From NCBI GenBank assembly GCA_001799285.1, contig MGTD01000064.1, positions 40,662-104,661 of the forward strand: DNA of 64,000 nt, written 5' to 3'. The notes beneath the pieces were generated by a model. The model was not told where the DNA came from, did not search any database, and was given only the letters and a program-made list of their open reading frames with translations. This document shows, in pieces, positions 27,517 through 36,826 of the stretch. The DNA comes from Deltaproteobacteria bacterium RIFOXYD12_FULL_56_24. Its GTDB lineage: Bacteria; Desulfobacterota; Desulfobulbia; Desulfobulbales; Desulfurivibrionaceae. Within the stretch, counting starts at the first letter, position 1, and every line of letters starts with the position of its first letter. A program made the position numbers and the translations under genes.

Positions 27517-28701
27517 TCAGATCCCCAACCGATAGAAAATGATGGTCATCAACGAGGCCGAAATAGTGATCAACAGAATGCCGGTCACCACCGCCGAGGT
27601 TGCCGCTTTTCCCACGGCTTCGGCGCTTCGGCCGCACTGCATCCCGCGCAGACAGCCGGCATAGGCGACCATGGCCCCGTAGACGCTGCCCTTGGAGAGC
27701 CCAACCCAGAAATGCTTCAACTCCAAGGCCGCCAAGGTTTCGGTGTAGTATTCGAACATACCGATGTCAAAAATGGTAGCCGAGACCAGCATGCCGGCCA
27801 GCATCCCGACAAAGCCGGCGTACAGGGTGAGGAGCGGCACCATCAGCATCAGGGCCAGCATCCGGGGCAAAACCAGAAAATCAACCGGCGAGATGCCCAG
27901 GGTTTTGAAGGCGTCGATCTCTTCATTGACCTGCATGGTGCCGAGCTGGGCGGCAAAAGCCGCGCCGGTACGGCCGGCGATGATGATCCCGGTCATCAAG
28001 GCGCCGACCTCACGCACCATGCCGATGGCGACCAGATCGGCAATGAAAATCTGGGCCCCGACCAGGCGGAGCTGATCCGCCCCCAGATAGGCAAGGATGA
28101 GGCCGACAAGAAAACTGATTACCGAGACGATAACCACGGCCCGGGGGCCGACCTCCTCGATCTCCCACCAGAGGTCGCTCAAGCGAAACCTGGCCCGCCC
28201 GCGAATCAGGCGGCCAAAGGAGGCGGTGATCTCACCGAGAAAATAGAGCATCTCGGGACCGCCGCGCAAAAAGACAATCGTTGCCGCGCCAACCCTGAAG
28301 AGCAAGCCCCGTCTGATGCTGCTCCGCTTGGCCGTCTCCTGTTCGGGCACAGCGGCGGCCAAGGCCAAAAGACGGCGAACCCCCTCTGGCAAGCCCTCCT
28401 GCTCGATGCCGACCTTGCGCTCGGCGCACAATATGAACAAGGCCCGGAGAAAGGCGGGAAACCCGGTATCCCAGGCGGAGAGTTGCGCTGTATTGAAGGA
28501 GAGGCGACGTAAGCCATCTCCCAAATCGGCCATGACCACTTCGGCGGCGGGCAGATCTTGGTCCAGGCACCAGCGCCCCCCGCAGGACAACTCCAGCAGA
28601 TCGTCACCGATGCGGCGCGTATCAAACTGCCATTGCTTTTCGCCGCTGTTTTGGGGGCTGGGTGAAGTCACATCGACGCCATGATAATCGCTCGTAATCA
28701 A
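27517..28701 (-). CDS. mlaE: MlaE-type permease with N-terminal STAS domain
   Basis: About 394 aa. Residues 25-105 resemble a STAS domain (DDLLELSCGGRWCLDQDL...), normally the separate protein MlaB. The MlaE/YrbE permease part runs from about 130, with the membrane helices VIVSVISFLVGLILAYLGA and the conserved MVREVGALMTGIIIAGRTG and AAQLGTMQVNEEIDA. It is the membrane subunit of the MCE-linked lipid transporter. The start is undecided: TTG at 28701 lies inside an R1 repeat fragment, and GTG at 28671 is the alternative; neither has a good ribosome-binding site. First gene of its operon. Confidence 0.88.
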   Translation of the reverse strand: MITSDYHGVDVTSPSPQNSGEKQWQFDTRRIGDDLLELSCGGRWCLDQDLPAAEVVMADLGDGLRRLSFNTAQLSAWDTGFPAFLRALFILCAERKVGIEQEGLPEGVRRLLALAAAVPEQETAKRSSIRRGLLFRVGAATIVFLRGGPEMLYFLGEITASFGRLIRGRARFRLSDLWWEIEEVGPRAVVIVSVISFLVGLILAYLGADQLRLVGAQIFIADLVAIGMVREVGALMTGIIIAGRTGAAFAAQLGTMQVNEEIDAFKTLGISPVDFLVLPRMLALMLMVPLLTLYAGFVGMLAGMLVSATIFDIGMFEYYTETLAALELKHFWVGLSKGSVYGAMVAYAGCLRGMQCGRSAEAVGKAATSAVVTGILLITISASLMTIIFYRLGI

Positions 28702-28744
28702 CCACGGGGTAAACCCAAAAAGGTCAAAACCACGGAATAACCGC
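28697..28744 (-). repeat. R1 repeat fragment D
   Basis: AACCACGGGGTAAACCC-AAAAAGG-TCAAAACCACGG matches the tail of copy B (reverse complement) and the left part of copy C. Only about 48 bases of the element are present, in the inverted orientation. It forms the 5' flank, and perhaps the start, of the mlaE gene. Confidence 0.65.
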
Positions 28745-28820
28745 TATGCTTTCGGCCCCGTACTGGACAGCGGAAATTTCACCGCGCAGCAGAGAAGCCT
28801 ACCATTATCATGAAGATTAG

Positions 28821-28860
28821 TCCCGGCCCTGTCAACCTGAAAACAGGGAAATTACCGGGA
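28821..28860. repeat. Interrupted inverted repeat after the RND pump gene
   Basis: TCCCGG-CCCTGT and ACAGGG-AAATTA-CCGGGA pair as a two-part stem with a one-sided bulge of six bases. It lies 29 bases beyond the stop of the minus-strand RND gene, so it might end that transcript, but no U-run follows. Confidence 0.4.
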
Positions 28861-28888
28861 TGGTGCGCCAGACTGGGAAAAAACATGA

Positions 28889-31800
28889 TCAGGCTTCCGC
28901 CGGTTCTTTTGCCGAACGGCGGCGAAAATCCTCCATCCCCAGGTAGAGGCAGGGCACCAGCACCAGAGTGACCGCCGTGGCGAACAGGATGCCGAAACCG
29001 AGGGACAGGGCCATGGGGATCAGGAAACGGGCCTGGCGGGAGGTTTCGAAGATCATCGGCGCCAGGCCGCCGAAGGTGGTGATGGTGGTAAGAAGTATGG
29101 GCCGGAAACGGCGCAACCCGGCGGCGCGGATCGCCTCCAGCGCCCCGGCGCCCTCCAGTCGCTGCCGGTTGGCATAGTCGATCAGAACCAGGGAGTCGTT
29201 GACCACCACTCCGGAGAGGGCGACGATTCCCATCATGCTCATCAGGCTCAGGTTATAGTCCATCAGCAGATGGCCGATCACCGCGCCCACCATGCCGAAA
29301 GGAATGGCGACCATGACGATCAGGGGCTGGGTGTAGCTCCGGAAGGGCACGGCCAGCAGAAAGTAGATGACGACCAGCGCCAGGCCGAAGCCGGCAAAAA
29401 GGCTGCGCAGACTTTCCTTCATGTCCGCCTGCCGGCCCTGATAGGAATGGCTGAGCCCAGGGTAGTCGCGGACCAGCTGGGGCAAAATCGTGCTGTTCAG
29501 GGTGGCGATGACCTGGTCGGTCTCCCCCATGGGCACCACGTCGGCGGTCACGGTCACGGTGCGGCGGGCGTTGCGGCGGTTGATGGTGGTGTAGGCCCGG
29601 CCCCGTTTCACCTCGGCCACCTCCAGGAGGGGCACATGACGGCCGGCGGGCGTTTGGATCATCAGGCTCTCCACATCGTAGCCGCTCTGCCGTTCCTCCG
29701 CCGGCAGCCGGACCCGGACCTTGACCTCGTTGCGGCCCCGCTGCTGGCGCAGGGCCTCGGCCCCGAAAAAGGCGTCCCGCACCTGACGGCCCACCTCGTC
29801 GGCGGTGAGCCCCAGGCTCTGCCCTGCCGGGGTGATCCGGAAGTCGAGCTGTTCCTTGCCGAGGCTCACGCCGTCGTCGATGTCCTTGACGTTGGCAAAG
29901 CCGGCCAGCCGCTCGGCCAGATCGGCCCCGGCCCGGTCGAGCACCGCGATATCCCGATGGGCAAGCTCCACGGTGAGCGAGGCCGCGGAACCGATGCCGC
30001 CCCGATCCGCCTGGAAACGGATGGCTTCGAGCCCCACCATGGTACCGCTTTTTTCCCGCCAGAGCCTGGTCACCTCGGTGGTGTTCAACGGGCGGATATC
30101 CGGATCGGTCAAGTAGGCGCTGATCTCCACCTTATTCTCGTCGAGCATGGCAAAAACGCCGGTGACCAGCTTTTTTCCGCCATGCGCCGAGGCCACCTCG
30201 CCGATGGTGCGGACCAGATGCGCCTGCACCGCCACCGCCTTGGCATGCGGGCTGCCGAAGGGCAATACCGCCGTAACCACCGCCCGGTCCGCCTCGATCC
30301 GGGGCATGAGGATCATGCCGATCCGGCCGCTGAAGACATAGCCGTAGAAGAACAGAAAAACGAGCACCCCAAGGGCGATGGTCAGCCAGCGCCAGTCGAT
30401 GCACCATTCCATGACCGGCCGGTAGACCCGGTCGATGAAGCGGCCGAGGGCGGCGTCAAAGCGCTCCTGCAACCGATTGAGCAGGTTGGTCCGGTGCGGC
30501 TTGGCATGGGCCAGATGGGAAGGCAGGATCAAGAGCGACTCCGCCCAGGAGATGAGAAAGACGGTAACGACCACCACCGGCACCGCATGCCAGACCTTGC
30601 CCATGATGCCGGGCATGAAGTAGATGGGGATAAAGGCGGCCACGTTGGTGAGGATGCTGAAATGGATGGGCAGGGAAACGTCCCGGGCCCCTTGGATCGC
30701 CGCCTCGGTCCAGTCCATCTTCTGCCGGTACTCGTAGATGTTCTCGCCGGCAACGATGGCATCGTCCACCACGATCCCCATGGCGAGGATGAAGGCGAAG
30801 ATGGAGATCATGTTGATGGAAATCCCCATCCCCGGCAGGAAGAAGAGGCAGCCGAGAAAGGAAACCGGCACCCCCAGGGCTACCCATAAGGCAAGGCGAT
30901 ATTCAAGAAAAAGGGCCAGCAGCACCACCACCAGGGCCAACCCCATGGCGGCATTCTTGAGGAGCAGATCAAGGCGGGCCTGGTAGATCAACGAGCGATC
31001 CCGGTTGATTTCGAGAGCCACGCCGGGCGGCAGGTCGCCCTCGATAGCCTCCATGGCCTGCCGCACCGCCTGGGAGACCCCGATCGGAGTCTGATCGCCA
31101 ACCCGGAAGACACCCAGCTCGACGCTGCGCTTGCCGTTGAAGGAGCCTTCCCGCTTGGCATCGGCAAAACCCTCCCGGACCCCGGCAATCTCAGCCAGGG
31201 TAACCACGCCGCCCGCCGGGGTGGTGATGAGCGGAATCCGCCCGATCTCCACGGCCCTCAGCCGACGGTCCTTCATGCGCAGGAGCAGATCGCCGCCCGG
31301 CGTTTCGAGAAAACCGCCCGGCAGTTCCACGGTCGCGGTGTTGATCCGCCGGGCCACCTCTTCCAGGCTGAGATTGTGGGTGCGCAGCTTTTCTCGGGAA
31401 ACATCCACCTGTATCTCGTAATCCCGGGCTCCGATCAGGTCCACCTGGGTGATCCCCGGCTCCTGCAAGAGCCGGTCGCGCACCTGTTCGGCCACCTCCC
31501 GGAGCACCCATTCGGAAACATCCCCGTAGAGCTGGAGATTGAGCACCTCCCGGCGCCGGGTCTGGAGAACAACCCGCGGCTCCTCGGCATCATCGGGAAA
31601 GGTGGTGATGCGATCCACTTCCTGGCGGATGTTCTCATAGATCTTCTGGTGGTCTCCGTCGGCCTCGAGCTCGGCGGTTACCAGCGCCATCCCCTCCGAG
31701 GCGGCGGCGGTCAGCTCCTTGATCCCCTCGATGCCGCGGACCGCCTCCTCCACCGAGAGGAGAATGCCCTGCTCCACCTCCTCGGGACTGGCGCCGGGAT

Positions 31801-31981
31801 AAGGCACCGACACCGTAACCTGATCGAGGTCGAACTCCGGAAACACCTCCTGCTTGATGCGGGTGGTCATAAACATCCCGCCGAGGAGCAGGGCTACCAT
31901 GAGCAGATTGGGGGTGACCCGGTTGTGGACCATCCAGGCGATGATCCCACGGTCTGTCTCTGGGGAGGAGGGGCTGCTCAC
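28889..31981 (-). CDS. RND-family efflux pump inner-membrane transporter
   Basis: 1030-aa AcrB-like proton-driven pump. The N-terminal helix is followed by the periplasmic porter region (FPEFDLDQVTVSVPYPGASP), and the twelve-helix layout with the duplicated halves is complete. The membrane relay aspartates are in GIVVDDAIVAGENIYE. The C-terminal half repeats the helix pattern (GIVALSGVVVNDSLVLIDYA). Length is slightly below AcrB and fits the broad HAE1/efflux group; substrate cannot be inferred. The start overlaps the adaptor stop by 4 bases, so the genes are translationally coupled. Confidence 0.95.
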   Translation of the reverse strand: MSSPSSPETDRGIIAWMVHNRVTPNLLMVALLLGGMFMTTRIKQEVFPEFDLDQVTVSVPYPGASPEEVEQGILLSVEEAVRGIEGIKELTAAASEGMALVTAELEADGDHQKIYENIRQEVDRITTFPDDAEEPRVVLQTRRREVLNLQLYGDVSEWVLREVAEQVRDRLLQEPGITQVDLIGARDYEIQVDVSREKLRTHNLSLEEVARRINTATVELPGGFLETPGGDLLLRMKDRRLRAVEIGRIPLITTPAGGVVTLAEIAGVREGFADAKREGSFNGKRSVELGVFRVGDQTPIGVSQAVRQAMEAIEGDLPPGVALEINRDRSLIYQARLDLLLKNAAMGLALVVVLLALFLEYRLALWVALGVPVSFLGCLFFLPGMGISINMISIFAFILAMGIVVDDAIVAGENIYEYRQKMDWTEAAIQGARDVSLPIHFSILTNVAAFIPIYFMPGIMGKVWHAVPVVVVTVFLISWAESLLILPSHLAHAKPHRTNLLNRLQERFDAALGRFIDRVYRPVMEWCIDWRWLTIALGVLVFLFFYGYVFSGRIGMILMPRIEADRAVVTAVLPFGSPHAKAVAVQAHLVRTIGEVASAHGGKKLVTGVFAMLDENKVEISAYLTDPDIRPLNTTEVTRLWREKSGTMVGLEAIRFQADRGGIGSAASLTVELAHRDIAVLDRAGADLAERLAGFANVKDIDDGVSLGKEQLDFRITPAGQSLGLTADEVGRQVRDAFFGAEALRQQRGRNEVKVRVRLPAEERQSGYDVESLMIQTPAGRHVPLLEVAEVKRGRAYTTINRRNARRTVTVTADVVPMGETDQVIATLNSTILPQLVRDYPGLSHSYQGRQADMKESLRSLFAGFGLALVVIYFLLAVPFRSYTQPLIVMVAIPFGMVGAVIGHLLMDYNLSLMSMMGIVALSGVVVNDSLVLIDYANRQRLEGAGALEAIRAAGLRRFRPILLTTITTFGGLAPMIFETSRQARFLIPMALSLGFGILFATAVTLVLVPCLYLGMEDFRRRSAKEPAEA

Positions 31982-33285
31982 GGCTTGCCTCCGCTGGTCT
32001 TCCCGCCCTTACCCTTTTTCCCCGCCTTGCCCTTTTTCTCCTCATCCTCCGCCGGCATGTCCGGGGTTCTGAGCCGCATCCCGGCCACCGGCCCGGCCAG
32101 ATCCGAAACCACCATCCGCTCGCCGGGCGCAAGCCCGCCGGCAACCAGCACCGTCTCCCGCGCCCGAAAGACCACGGTGACCGGCCGGATCTCCAGGCGG
32201 TTTTCGGGATCCATCAACCAGACCTGGTCGCCGTCCCGGAGCAGGGACCGTTCCACCGTCGCCACCGCCGCAAGTTTTTTGCCCTCGATCTCCACCCGGA
32301 CATAGGAGCCGATGAACAGCCGGGGCACATTCTCCTTGCCCGTTTGCAGCCCGAGGGGATCGTCCACCGCCACCAGCAAGCGCGCCAGCCGTCCCTGCTC
32401 CTCCAGGTCGGCGGCCAGACGCAAAACGTGGCCGTTCCGGTAAACCCCTTCGCCCCAGGCGGCATCACGGACCCGGACCGACGAGCCCCGTTCCCCTTCC
32501 CGGCGAGGGACGGTGAGCCACTGCAGCTGCTCCACCGGCACCACCACCTCGACCCAGTACCGGGCCGTACCGGCGAGGGTTACCAGGGGTGAATTCACCA
32601 CCAGCCGGGTACCCTGATCCACTTCCTTTTTCAGGACCACCGCGGCAAAAGGCGCCCGGAGCGTGGTCCGCGCCAGATCGAGGCCGGCCTTCTCCAGCTT
32701 GGCCCTGGCGGCCGCCAGGCGGGCCCTGGCGCTGTCGTACTGGGGCTTGCGCAACACCAGATCCAAACTCTCGCCGACGACCTTCTCCCCCAACAACTCA
32801 TACTCCCGCAGGGCGACATCCCGATTGCCCTGTTCGAGCTTGAGGGCAGCCTCGGCCTCGGCAACCTCGCCGGCCAGCTGGCGCACCGCCAGGGTATAGT
32901 CGGCCGGCTCGATGCCGAGCAGGGTTTCTCCCGCCCGGACCAGACCGCCGGGCAGCAGATTGGTGCTGACCTGCACCACCTCGCCGCTCACCTGGCTTTT
33001 CAATTCCACCTGCCGGGCCGGCAGCACCGTGCCGAAGGCCTCCACCCGCGTGCGATCCGAAGCAAAGACCACCGGCCGCACCTCGACCAGGACCGAACGG
33101 GGCTTGGGCTTGCGCTCCTTAACCGCAGGGCCGGTTTCAAGGAGCCACCAGGTGACAAGAGCGCCGACGGCCAGAACCAGCACGGCCAGCACCGGCTGAG
33201 ACGGCTTGCGACAGTGGGGAAAAAAGCGGCCAACTACCTGGAAGGCGGAGGCTTTCGCGTCGGGGGGCAGAGAAAAAAGTGTCAT
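31978..33285 (-). CDS. RND periplasmic adaptor (membrane fusion protein)
   Basis: 435 aa. One N-terminal membrane helix (about 31-50, PVLAVLVLAVGALVTWWLLE) is followed by a biotinyl-lipoyl-like region (RQVELKSQVSGEVVQVSTNL), a coiled-coil hairpin (about 135-190), and a beta-barrel part. The C-terminus is Lys/Gly rich (EEKKGKAGKKGKGGK), which is unusual and probably disordered. It bridges the RND pump and the outer-membrane channel. It lies between the two, with 4-base overlaps on both sides. Confidence 0.92.
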   Translation of the reverse strand: MTLFSLPPDAKASAFQVVGRFFPHCRKPSQPVLAVLVLAVGALVTWWLLETGPAVKERKPKPRSVLVEVRPVVFASDRTRVEAFGTVLPARQVELKSQVSGEVVQVSTNLLPGGLVRAGETLLGIEPADYTLAVRQLAGEVAEAEAALKLEQGNRDVALREYELLGEKVVGESLDLVLRKPQYDSARARLAAARAKLEKAGLDLARTTLRAPFAAVVLKKEVDQGTRLVVNSPLVTLAGTARYWVEVVVPVEQLQWLTVPRREGERGSSVRVRDAAWGEGVYRNGHVLRLAADLEEQGRLARLLVAVDDPLGLQTGKENVPRLFIGSYVRVEIEGKKLAAVATVERSLLRDGDQVWLMDPENRLEIRPVTVVFRARETVLVAGGLAPGERMVVSDLAGPVAGMRLRTPDMPAEDEEKKGKAGKKGKGGKTSGGKP

Positions 33286-34751
33286 GATGCCGGTCCTTCT
33301 TTAGCCGGATTTTCTGGAGGGGGAGAGGCCGACGGCGCCGGCGGCGCCAAGCCGCCCGCCAGGGCACGGTAGAGATCGATCCGGTTCTGGAGGAGCTGGC
33401 GGCGGGCGGTCAGGTGGCTGCGCTCCAAGCCCTGCCGGTTCAGGAGGGCATCGAGTACCCGCAGGTAATCGAGATTCCCCCGCAGATAGCGGTCGCGAAC
33501 TCGTTCGCCGACCTGCTCCGCCAGGACGAGCTGGTTTTCCAGCCGCCGGACAAAGGCCTGCTGCCGCGCCTCCCGGCTCAAGGCGTCCTCCACCTCGCCG
33601 ACGGCGACCAGGGCCGCCTGACCGTAAGCATGGAGCGCTTCCGCAGCAGCAGCCGCGCTCCGCTGGGCCTCGGCCTGCCGGAACCCGCCGTCAAACACCG
33701 GCCCGGCCAGGTTGGCGGCCAGATCGACCAGCCAAGTGGAGAAGAAATTCGCCCCCTGCCCGCCTTCGCTGCCGACCATCGCGGTCAACCCGAGCCGGGG
33801 AAAGCGGTCGGCCAGCGCCGCCGCAGTCCGCTGGTCAGCGGCCCGCACCCTAAGCCAGGCACTCCGGAGATCAGGCCGCCGCTGTAGCAGAGCGAGGGGA
33901 ACGCCGGTTGCCGGCAGGGGCGGCAATGCGGCCAGAATAGTGACCGGCTCGGCCACCCGCTCGGTGGGGGCAAGACCAAGGAGAATGGCGAGCCGGTGTG
34001 CCAACACCTCCGCCCGGGCCTCTGCCAGCGCCCGCTCGCCCCGGTTGGCCTCAACCAGTTGCCGCTGCCGCAACACGTCGGCAGCCCCTACCTGACCGCG
34101 CCGGAAACGCAGGCTGACCAGTTCAAGCACCTGCTCGAGGACCACCTGCTGCCGGTTCAGCAGCTCGAGCTGGGCCTGCTCTTCCACCAGCTGATACCAA
34201 GTATCCGCCACCAGGGCCGCCAGGGTCTGGGCCGCAGCCTGAAGATCCTCCCCGGCCGCCCCGGCATCCAAGGCCGCCGCCTCCCTGGTCGAACGAATCC
34301 GGCCCCAAAGATCCACCTCGTAGGCGACCACCAGCCCCAGAAAGACTGTATCGCCGGTCTGCTCCACCCCGGCGCTCCGTTCCCGGCGATGCGCCATCCC
34401 GGCCTCTCCCGCCAGACCGGGAACCAGCGCAGCTCCCGCCTTCCTGGCTTGGGCCTCGGCCTGACTGAGGCGGTCCCAGGCGCTGCGAAGGGTAAAATTT
34501 CCAGACAACGCCCGCCGGATGAGATCGTCAAGAATGGGATCTTGAAAAGCGCCCCACCATTGCTCGGCAACCTCTTCGGCCCCCGAGGCGGTAAATTGGG
34601 CGGGCAACGGCGCCGGCGACAGCACCGGCAGGGTGGCAGGCGCGCAAGCCCAAAGAGAAAAGAGCAAAATGAAGATCCCTCCCTTGCCTGCCGCACGCAG
34701 GAGCAACAGGAGGGAAAAAAGGCTGACTGTGGTGATAGGAGAAGTTTTCAT
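33282..34751 (-). CDS. Outer-membrane efflux lipoprotein (NodT/OprM type)
   Basis: 489 aa with a lipobox at LWAC (Cys36) after a long hydrophobic stretch. The mature part carries the two outer-membrane-factor repeats: WWGAFQDPILDDLIRRAL...AWDRLSQAEAQARKAGAALVPGL and a second unit from about 270 (RRPDLRSAWLRVRAADQRTA). It forms the outer-membrane exit duct for the RND pump. First gene of the three-gene operon; its stop overlaps the adaptor start. The C-terminal tail is rich in Pro and Ala. Confidence 0.92.
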   Translation of the reverse strand: MKTSPITTVSLFSLLLLLRAAGKGGIFILLFSLWACAPATLPVLSPAPLPAQFTASGAEEVAEQWWGAFQDPILDDLIRRALSGNFTLRSAWDRLSQAEAQARKAGAALVPGLAGEAGMAHRRERSAGVEQTGDTVFLGLVVAYEVDLWGRIRSTREAAALDAGAAGEDLQAAAQTLAALVADTWYQLVEEQAQLELLNRQQVVLEQVLELVSLRFRRGQVGAADVLRQRQLVEANRGERALAEARAEVLAHRLAILLGLAPTERVAEPVTILAALPPLPATGVPLALLQRRPDLRSAWLRVRAADQRTAAALADRFPRLGLTAMVGSEGGQGANFFSTWLVDLAANLAGPVFDGGFRQAEAQRSAAAAAEALHAYGQAALVAVGEVEDALSREARQQAFVRRLENQLVLAEQVGERVRDRYLRGNLDYLRVLDALLNRQGLERSHLTARRQLLQNRIDLYRALAGGLAPPAPSASPPPENPAKEGPAS

Positions 34752-34835
34752 GACGGGACAATATAGATGGGAAAGATTGCTTTAGGAAGCGGAAAAATTG
34801 ATGATCGTGTAACAACTTAAAAACGTAACGCCAAG

Positions 34836-34903
34836 ACGCAGAGTCGCAAAGGCAACATGCTGAAATTAAATGATGAAAACTTTGCTACTTTGCTCCTCTG
34901 CGT
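34836..34903. repeat. Inverted repeat of the CGCAGAG-CGCAAAG type
   Basis: ACGCAGAGTCGCAAAGGCAA (34836-34855) and TTGCTACTTTGCTCCTCTGC (34882-34901) are reverse complements with a few differences, separated by 26 bases. Similar short CTCTGCG/CTTTGCG inverted repeats recur between genes in many bacterial genomes. It lies in the 288-base gap between the efflux operon and the CheZ-like gene; nothing else is seen there except the terminator at 34939. Confidence 0.6.
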
Positions 34904-34938
34904 TAAAAAATGGCCTACGAGTCCACCAAAATTCAGCT

Positions 34939-34975
34939 AAAAAAGGGCCGCCCCTGCCGGGCCGGACCTTTTCTC
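34939..34975 (-). terminator. Probable terminator of the CheZ-like transcript
   Basis: AAAAAAGGGCCGCCCC and GGGCCGGACCTTTT form a GC-rich stem with A- and T-runs on its flanks. On the minus strand it is followed by TTTTTTAGC, and it lies 65 bases beyond the stop of the CheZ-like gene. Pairing in the middle is imperfect, so confidence is moderate. Confidence 0.5.
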
Positions 34976-35039
34976 CACTTCTTTTTTCCCCGCTTTCCGC
35001 CAGATCATTGCACCATGAGACAACTAGCCGAAATAGCCC

Positions 35040-36659
35040 CTAAAAACCAAGATTCTTCAGGAGGTCGTTCACCGCATCCTGATCAAGGGAGCCATCACCG
35101 CCGACCTCCTCGGTGGTCATGGATTTAAGATACTTGTCCACATCCTCCTGGGCGATCCGCTTGCTCTCCTCCACGGTAACCCCGGCGTTCTTCTCCTTAA
35201 TTTTCAACTGAGAGCCAAAGGAAACCACGATGGCCAGGAGATGCACCTGGAAATCGGTGAGCAGCTTGATGATCTTCATGATCTGCTGGCCGGAGAGGTC
35301 TTGAAAACTCAAGGCTTCCGTAATCCGCGAGATATCGTCGGTAATGGAGGAGGCTACCTGGAAGGCATCCTCAATCTTTATAAAGATATCGTGCTGATCT
35401 TCGATGCTCATATTGCTCATGCCGGGAGCCTGCCCGGTACGCATCTGTTCCAGACTTTCGGTCAACTCCCCGGCCAGGGCGGAACTTTCCGCCAGCATGG
35501 CTCCAAGTTCCGCGATTCTCGGATCGCTCCCCTGCGCCGGAGCTACCGGAACCAAGACAGCAACCTCCGGCCGGGCAGTTGCGACCGAGGCGGGAGAGGC
35601 TTCCTCGATCTCCTCGCTGGGCGGCACTTCCAGGGGCAGGCTTTGATCCAGAAAAATCTCGGTCTGGTTGAGATCCATTTTCTTGAGCAGATTCTGGGTT
35701 TTCGGATCGGAACAGACGATCAGCAGGGCGGCCAGGACATCGCTTAGCGGAATGGTGAAAAAATTGTCGCTGTCCGGCGCGAGATCCCTTATCTTTTCAC
35801 CCATGGCCTCGACAAAGCCCTGGTAATCAAAGATCTCCTCGGCTTTTTTGCGGGCTCCGGTGATATGCGTTTTCACCGTTTCGTTGGTGCATAGCTCGTA
35901 CATAGTCTGAAAAATCGTATCCAGCGAAAAAAGATAACGGGTCCGCTTGACCATTTCCGGCCCAGACTCAACCAGATCAAGCACCTTTTCAACGGCAACT
36001 TCCTCACCCACCCCGCCACCTCCTTCCTGCAAGGCAGCAATCAGCGCATTGGCCTGGCCAATCTTCTCTTGCAGGTCTTGCAGGGTTGCGACGGCTGACT
36101 TCGCCCCGGCCTCTCCATTGGCCATGGCTTCGAGCTGAAAAGCGCTATGGGTTTTCAAGGCCAGGAGCAGCTCTTTCACGCCGTCGGTCTGGTTCTGGAC
36201 CTTTTCCACCTGGTCCATGATCTCCATGGTGGCCCTTTCAGTCATGGAAACGATGTCGTGCAGCTGGTTTTTGGCATCCTCGATCTTTTCTCCCGCCTCA
36301 TCCAGCTCCACCCGTTTCATCCGCCGGTCTTCCATGGGTATCTCCCCCATGGTCGAGCTGAGGCTTTTTGCCAGCTTGCCGATATCATTGAAAATATCGT
36401 TGGAAACCTGTTTATAGTAATCTTCTCCTTCCAGCTCAGAAGCCCGCCGGCAAGAATCCAGTCTCTCCGCTTCCGGCTGAGGCGCGGCCAAGCAGGGAAC
36501 GGAGGGTTTTTCCTCCGCCAGGATATGCCGCACCACCTGGGAGGCTCCGGTGTCCTGGCCACTCAAAACGGTGATGTTGTACACCACCGTGTCTGTGGAT
36601 ATTCTGAAAAATCCAGTGCTTATCTCAAGATTAACTTCCGACTTTCCCACTGTGGACAT
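35040..36659 (-). CDS. Large CheZ-like chemotaxis phosphatase
   Basis: 539 aa, more than twice E. coli CheZ. The C-terminal part has the CheZ active-site helix SFQDLSGQQIMKIIKLL, with D454 and Q458 in the D-x3-Q spacing of E. coli D143/Q147. The final residues DQDAVNDLLKNLGF (526-539) match the CheY-P-binding tail of CheZ. A helical region (about 75-190) with SNDIFNDIGKLAKSL precedes, then a middle region (about 190-345) of unknown kind and an acidic, Pro-containing linker. It probably dephosphorylates CheY-P. GGGAGG sits before the ATG at 36659. The PilZ gene upstream is on the same strand. Confidence 0.78.
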   Translation of the reverse strand: MSTVGKSEVNLEISTGFFRISTDTVVYNITVLSGQDTGASQVVRHILAEEKPSVPCLAAPQPEAERLDSCRRASELEGEDYYKQVSNDIFNDIGKLAKSLSSTMGEIPMEDRRMKRVELDEAGEKIEDAKNQLHDIVSMTERATMEIMDQVEKVQNQTDGVKELLLALKTHSAFQLEAMANGEAGAKSAVATLQDLQEKIGQANALIAALQEGGGGVGEEVAVEKVLDLVESGPEMVKRTRYLFSLDTIFQTMYELCTNETVKTHITGARKKAEEIFDYQGFVEAMGEKIRDLAPDSDNFFTIPLSDVLAALLIVCSDPKTQNLLKKMDLNQTEIFLDQSLPLEVPPSEEIEEASPASVATARPEVAVLVPVAPAQGSDPRIAELGAMLAESSALAGELTESLEQMRTGQAPGMSNMSIEDQHDIFIKIEDAFQVASSITDDISRITEALSFQDLSGQQIMKIIKLLTDFQVHLLAIVVSFGSQLKIKEKNAGVTVEESKRIAQEDVDKYLKSMTTEEVGGDGSLDQDAVNDLLKNLGF

Positions 36660-36826
36660 GCTCAGCCTCCCGCTGCTGTTTTCTGCCTGCGCCCTGCCTG
36701 GGCCACGCAGGGCGTACCCCTTACCCATCGGCAACGTGCCAGTTTTCTTGAATATTTTATAACTCTCCAGCAACACTGCATCTGCTTCGCAGTATCGTTA
36801 AGCTCGCTTAGCGGTCATCGACCGGT

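Noticed and set aside
29270..30889. 539-codon open frame on the plus strand
   Set aside because: Lies wholly antisense to the RND pump gene; composition is His/Gly/Asp-rich as expected from reversed GC-rich coding sequence.
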